NCBI GenBank assembly: GCA_031281815.1
Contig: JAITEY010000085.1
Location: forward strand, 1 to 15,514
From: Desulfovibrio sp.
GTDB taxonomy: Bacteria > Desulfobacterota > Desulfovibrionia > Desulfovibrionales > Desulfovibrionaceae
DNA: 15,514 nucleotides
Direction: 5' to 3'
The notes beneath the pieces were generated by a model that saw only the letters and a program-made list of their open reading frames with translations, did no database searches and had not been told where the DNA came from. Position numbers and translations under genes: made by a program. Below, piece by piece: positions 14,124 through 15,514 of this stretch. Position 1 is the stretch's first letter; each line of letters begins with the position of its first letter.

Positions 14124-14171
14124 TGTCCGCGGCAACGGAAAGAGCGCATGTAATCTTGATATCCACGGCAA
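14110..14171 (+). repeat. Imperfect 36-bp-period tandem repeat over the permease stop codon
   Basis: A 26-base unit at 14110-14135 recurs at 14146-14171 with four substitutions, all transitions (GCATGCAATCCTGATGTCCG against GCATGTAATCTTGATATCCA, then CGGCAA in both). The first unit contains the permease TGA (14121-14123). The second lies between the stop and the ATG 14194 of the next gene. The period is a multiple of three, so no frame is broken. It looks like an old duplication. Confidence 0.8.
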
Positions 14172-14193
14172 AAGCTCATCCGAAGGATCGCCC

Positions 14194-15237
14194 ATGCGGT
14201 ATTTCAACCCTCCCGCTCTGAAAAAACTGTTCTACGCAATCCTGGCGCGCAACGGCGTCTGCGAGGATGCCTGTATCCATGTTTCGGAAGCCGTAATACA
14301 GGCGTCATTGCGCGGAGTTGATTCGCACGGGATCAATCTTTTCCCGCATTACTACGCCGCGCTGAAGGCGGGGCGCATCAATAAGCGCCCGCGATTCACG
14401 CAGGTCCGCACCGGGCCGTCCGCAATTATTTTCGACGCGGACCACGGCTTCGGGCATCATGCGGGCGCCGCCGCCATGCAGGCGGCCGTGGAAGCGGCGA
14501 AAGAAAACGGCGTGGGAGCGGTTTCCGTAAAACATTCCTCCCACTTCGGCGCGGCGGCCTATTATGCGTTGTCGGCGGCAAGGCGGGGCTGTCTCGGCCT
14601 GTGTTTCACCAACACCAACGACAGTGTCCTGGCATACAACGCGACAAAGCCCTTTTTCGGCACCAACCCCGTCTGCCTGGCCGCGCCCATGGCGGATGAA
14701 GAACCTTTCATGCTGGACATGGCCACATCGGTCGTCTCCATGCACCGCGTCCGCAACTGCCTCCGCACGGGCGCCCTCCCTGCTCCGGGACAGGCATACG
14801 ACGCGGACGGAAAAGAAACGCGCGACCCCGCCGCGGTCCGTTGTCTCGGCCCGGTCGGCGGCTACAAGGGCTACGGCCTGGGGATGATGGTGGAACTGCT
14901 GTGCGGTATGCTCACAGGCGGCCCCGTCGGGCCGGAAATCATACCCATCGGGGAACGGCTTGATACGCCGCGGTATTTGAGTCAATTTTTTACGGCCGTG
15001 GACATCGCCCGTTTTCAGGACCCGCAGGCGTTCGCGCAACGCCTGCGAAGCATTGCGGAGGCCGTCCGCGCCCTGCCCCGCGCCGACCCCGACGTTCCGG
15101 TGATGATTCCGGGCGACCCGGAGAAACGCTGTTTCCGGCAGCGCGTTGTTTCCGGCATCCCTGTGGACGATGCCCTCTACAGGGCCTTGACCGTCATTGA
15201 TGAAGCTTTTGCCGGCGCATTGCTGGAGAATGCTTGA
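14194..15237 (+). CDS. LDH2/MDH2-family NAD(P)-dependent oxidoreductase (malate/L-lactate/ureidoglycolate/sulfolactate dehydrogenase type)
   Basis: The 347-residue product belongs to the malate/L-lactate dehydrogenase 2 family, which oxidises 2-hydroxyacids with an unusual NAD(P) fold. Seen are SLRGVDSHGINLFPHYY (His45, catalytic region), VKHSSHFGAAAYYAL (His114 and His117), LCFTNTNDSVLAYNATKPFFGTNP, PFMLDMATSVV and VGGYKGYGLGMMVELLCGML (Lys225), followed by the C-terminal PGDPEKRCFRQRVVSGIPVD. Length and motif order match the family; nothing is missing. AAGGA (14183-14187) precedes ATG 14194 by six bases. Standing 70 bases after the permease with no terminator between, it should be the last gene of the transporter operon and act on the imported compound. 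Substrates in this family include malate, lactate, ureidoglycolate, diketogulonate and sulfolactate; which one applies cannot be read from the sequence. Confidence 0.92.
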   Translation: MRYFNPPALKKLFYAILARNGVCEDACIHVSEAVIQASLRGVDSHGINLFPHYYAALKAGRINKRPRFTQVRTGPSAIIFDADHGFGHHAGAAAMQAAVEAAKENGVGAVSVKHSSHFGAAAYYALSAARRGCLGLCFTNTNDSVLAYNATKPFFGTNPVCLAAPMADEEPFMLDMATSVVSMHRVRNCLRTGALPAPGQAYDADGKETRDPAAVRCLGPVGGYKGYGLGMMVELLCGMLTGGPVGPEIIPIGERLDTPRYLSQFFTAVDIARFQDPQAFAQRLRSIAEAVRALPRADPDVPVMIPGDPEKRCFRQRVVSGIPVDDALYRALTVIDEAFAGALLENA

Positions 15238-15287
15238 TTCCCCGGCACCTCCGAGTGCTGTTTCAAGGGGACTGTTTATGAGGGGGT

Positions 15288-15310
15288 CCCGGGGAAATCA
15301 TTTCCCCCGG
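15288..15310. terminator. Hairpin between convergent dehydrogenase and DnaJ-type genes
   Basis: GGGGAAA (15291-15297) and TTTCCCC (15301-15307) form a perfect 7-bp stem with loop TCA, extended by CC/GG beyond one C-C mismatch. It is the strongest hairpin in this 198-base convergent gap and probably ends one or both transcripts. The lack of a T run on either side lowers confidence. The gap also contains the palindrome GATATA-G-TATATC (15323-15335) and no gene I can support. Confidence 0.45.
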
Positions 15311-15388
15311 CCGCCGGAGGCAGATATAGTATATCAGCATTGCAAGGTTTCGATGCTCGGCCCGGCGCCCGCTCAGGCCGAGGGTTCG

Positions 15389-15420
15389 AGGCGGCGCCCG
15401 GAATTAGGCGGCGCCCGGAA
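15389..15420. repeat. 15-bp perfect direct repeat in the convergent intergenic region
   Basis: AGGCGGCGCCCGGAA occurs at 15389-15403 and again at 15406-15420, separated by two bases. It lies just beyond the 3' end of the DnaJ-type gene. No function is apparent; replication slippage in GC-rich sequence is the simplest origin. Confidence 0.7.
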
Positions 15421-15435
15421 CGAATCAGTGCTTCT

Positions 15436-15514
15436 TCAGGTCGGTTCGATGCGCACATAGAGGTCGCCGTGGAGGTTGCCGATGCGCCTGCCCATGCCTT
15501 TGAGCCGCATGGCT
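15436..15514 (-). CDS. DnaJ/CbpA-type J-domain co-chaperone, last 25 codons (rest outside window)
   Basis: Read on the minus strand from the window edge the frame gives AMRLKGMGRRIGNLHGDLYV and then RIEPT followed by TGA at 15438-15436. The R-L-K-G-x-G and HGDLYVR(I/V)E patterns are the hallmark of the second substrate-binding beta domain (C-terminal domain) of DnaJ and CbpA. These proteins stimulate DnaK and hold unfolded clients. The tail ends almost directly after that strand, which favours the shorter, zinc-finger-free CbpA type over full DnaJ, but with 25 residues this is only a hint. The gene is convergent with the dehydrogenase. Confidence 0.75.
   Translation of the reverse strand, partial: AMRLKGMGRRIGNLHGDLYVRIEPT

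Noticed and set aside
12227..14207. Minus-strand frames of 403 and 369 codons opposite the ABC ATPase and permease
   Set aside because: Composition is that of antisense translation, and the sense strand encodes intact transporter components.
15323..15345. Minus-strand promoter at the GATATA-G-TATATC palindrome (TATACT as -10)
   Set aside because: No acceptable -35 element lies 16-18 bases upstream, and it would fire into the 3' gap of a convergent gene pair.

Overview
The window is GC-rich DNA from a Gram-negative bacterium. The gene content points to a sulfate reducer of the Desulfovibrionaceae type: a [NiFe]-hydrogenase maturation protease, a MltD-like lipoprotein with LysM repeats, a 7TM-HD phosphodiesterase next to PhoH and YbeY, a soluble HAMP-like GGDEF protein, and an aliphatic-sulfonate-type ABC transporter. 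That assignment is an inference from gene content; no rRNA or other marker settles it. Both ends cut through a gene: secA on the left, a DnaJ/CbpA-type co-chaperone on the right.

Left third (1-4180). The 3' two thirds of secA is followed after two bases by a hydrogenase maturation protease on the same strand. Facing them on the minus strand is a three-gene unit: a TrmH/SpoU-family RNA 2'-O-ribose methyltransferase, then a ribbon-helix-helix antitoxin whose ribosome binding site lies over the methyltransferase stop, then its ParE/RelE-type toxin. The toxin is a pseudogene, with a one-base frameshift and an in-frame stop, while the antitoxin reads intact. The methyltransferase leader contains overlapping hairpins that could act as a translational switch.

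Middle (4181-9626). A plus-strand housekeeping cluster holds mltD-like lytic transglycosylase, phoH, 7TM-HD phosphodiesterase and ybeY. Every junction except mltD/phoH is a direct gene overlap. At mltD/phoH the 86 bases between the stop of one and the start of the other hold a duplicated 31-bp element. They read as a relay of tiny ORFs linked by ATGA stop-start overlaps, ending on the phoH start. The four proteins link peptidoglycan turnover, an RNA-associated ATPase, cyclic-dinucleotide breakdown and 16S rRNA maturation.

Right third (9627-15514). A minus-strand diguanylate cyclase converges on ybeY and has a near-consensus sigma70 promoter about 230 bases upstream. After an AT-rich intergenic stretch with a strong inverted repeat comes a plus-strand operon: periplasmic binding protein, ATPase and permease of the SsuABC/TauABC class, then an LDH2/MDH2-family NAD(P)-dependent oxidoreductase. 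The arrangement suggests uptake of a small organic anion followed by oxidation of a 2-hydroxyacid. Because LDH2-family enzymes include sulfolactate dehydrogenases, an organosulfonate route is plausible but unproven. Imperfect direct repeats straddle the stop codons of three genes (mltD, the binding protein and the permease), a pattern the gene annotation does not explain.

I found no tRNA, rRNA, CRISPR array, insertion sequence or attachment site, and no clearly new multi-gene system. The most unusual signals are at the junctions between genes.
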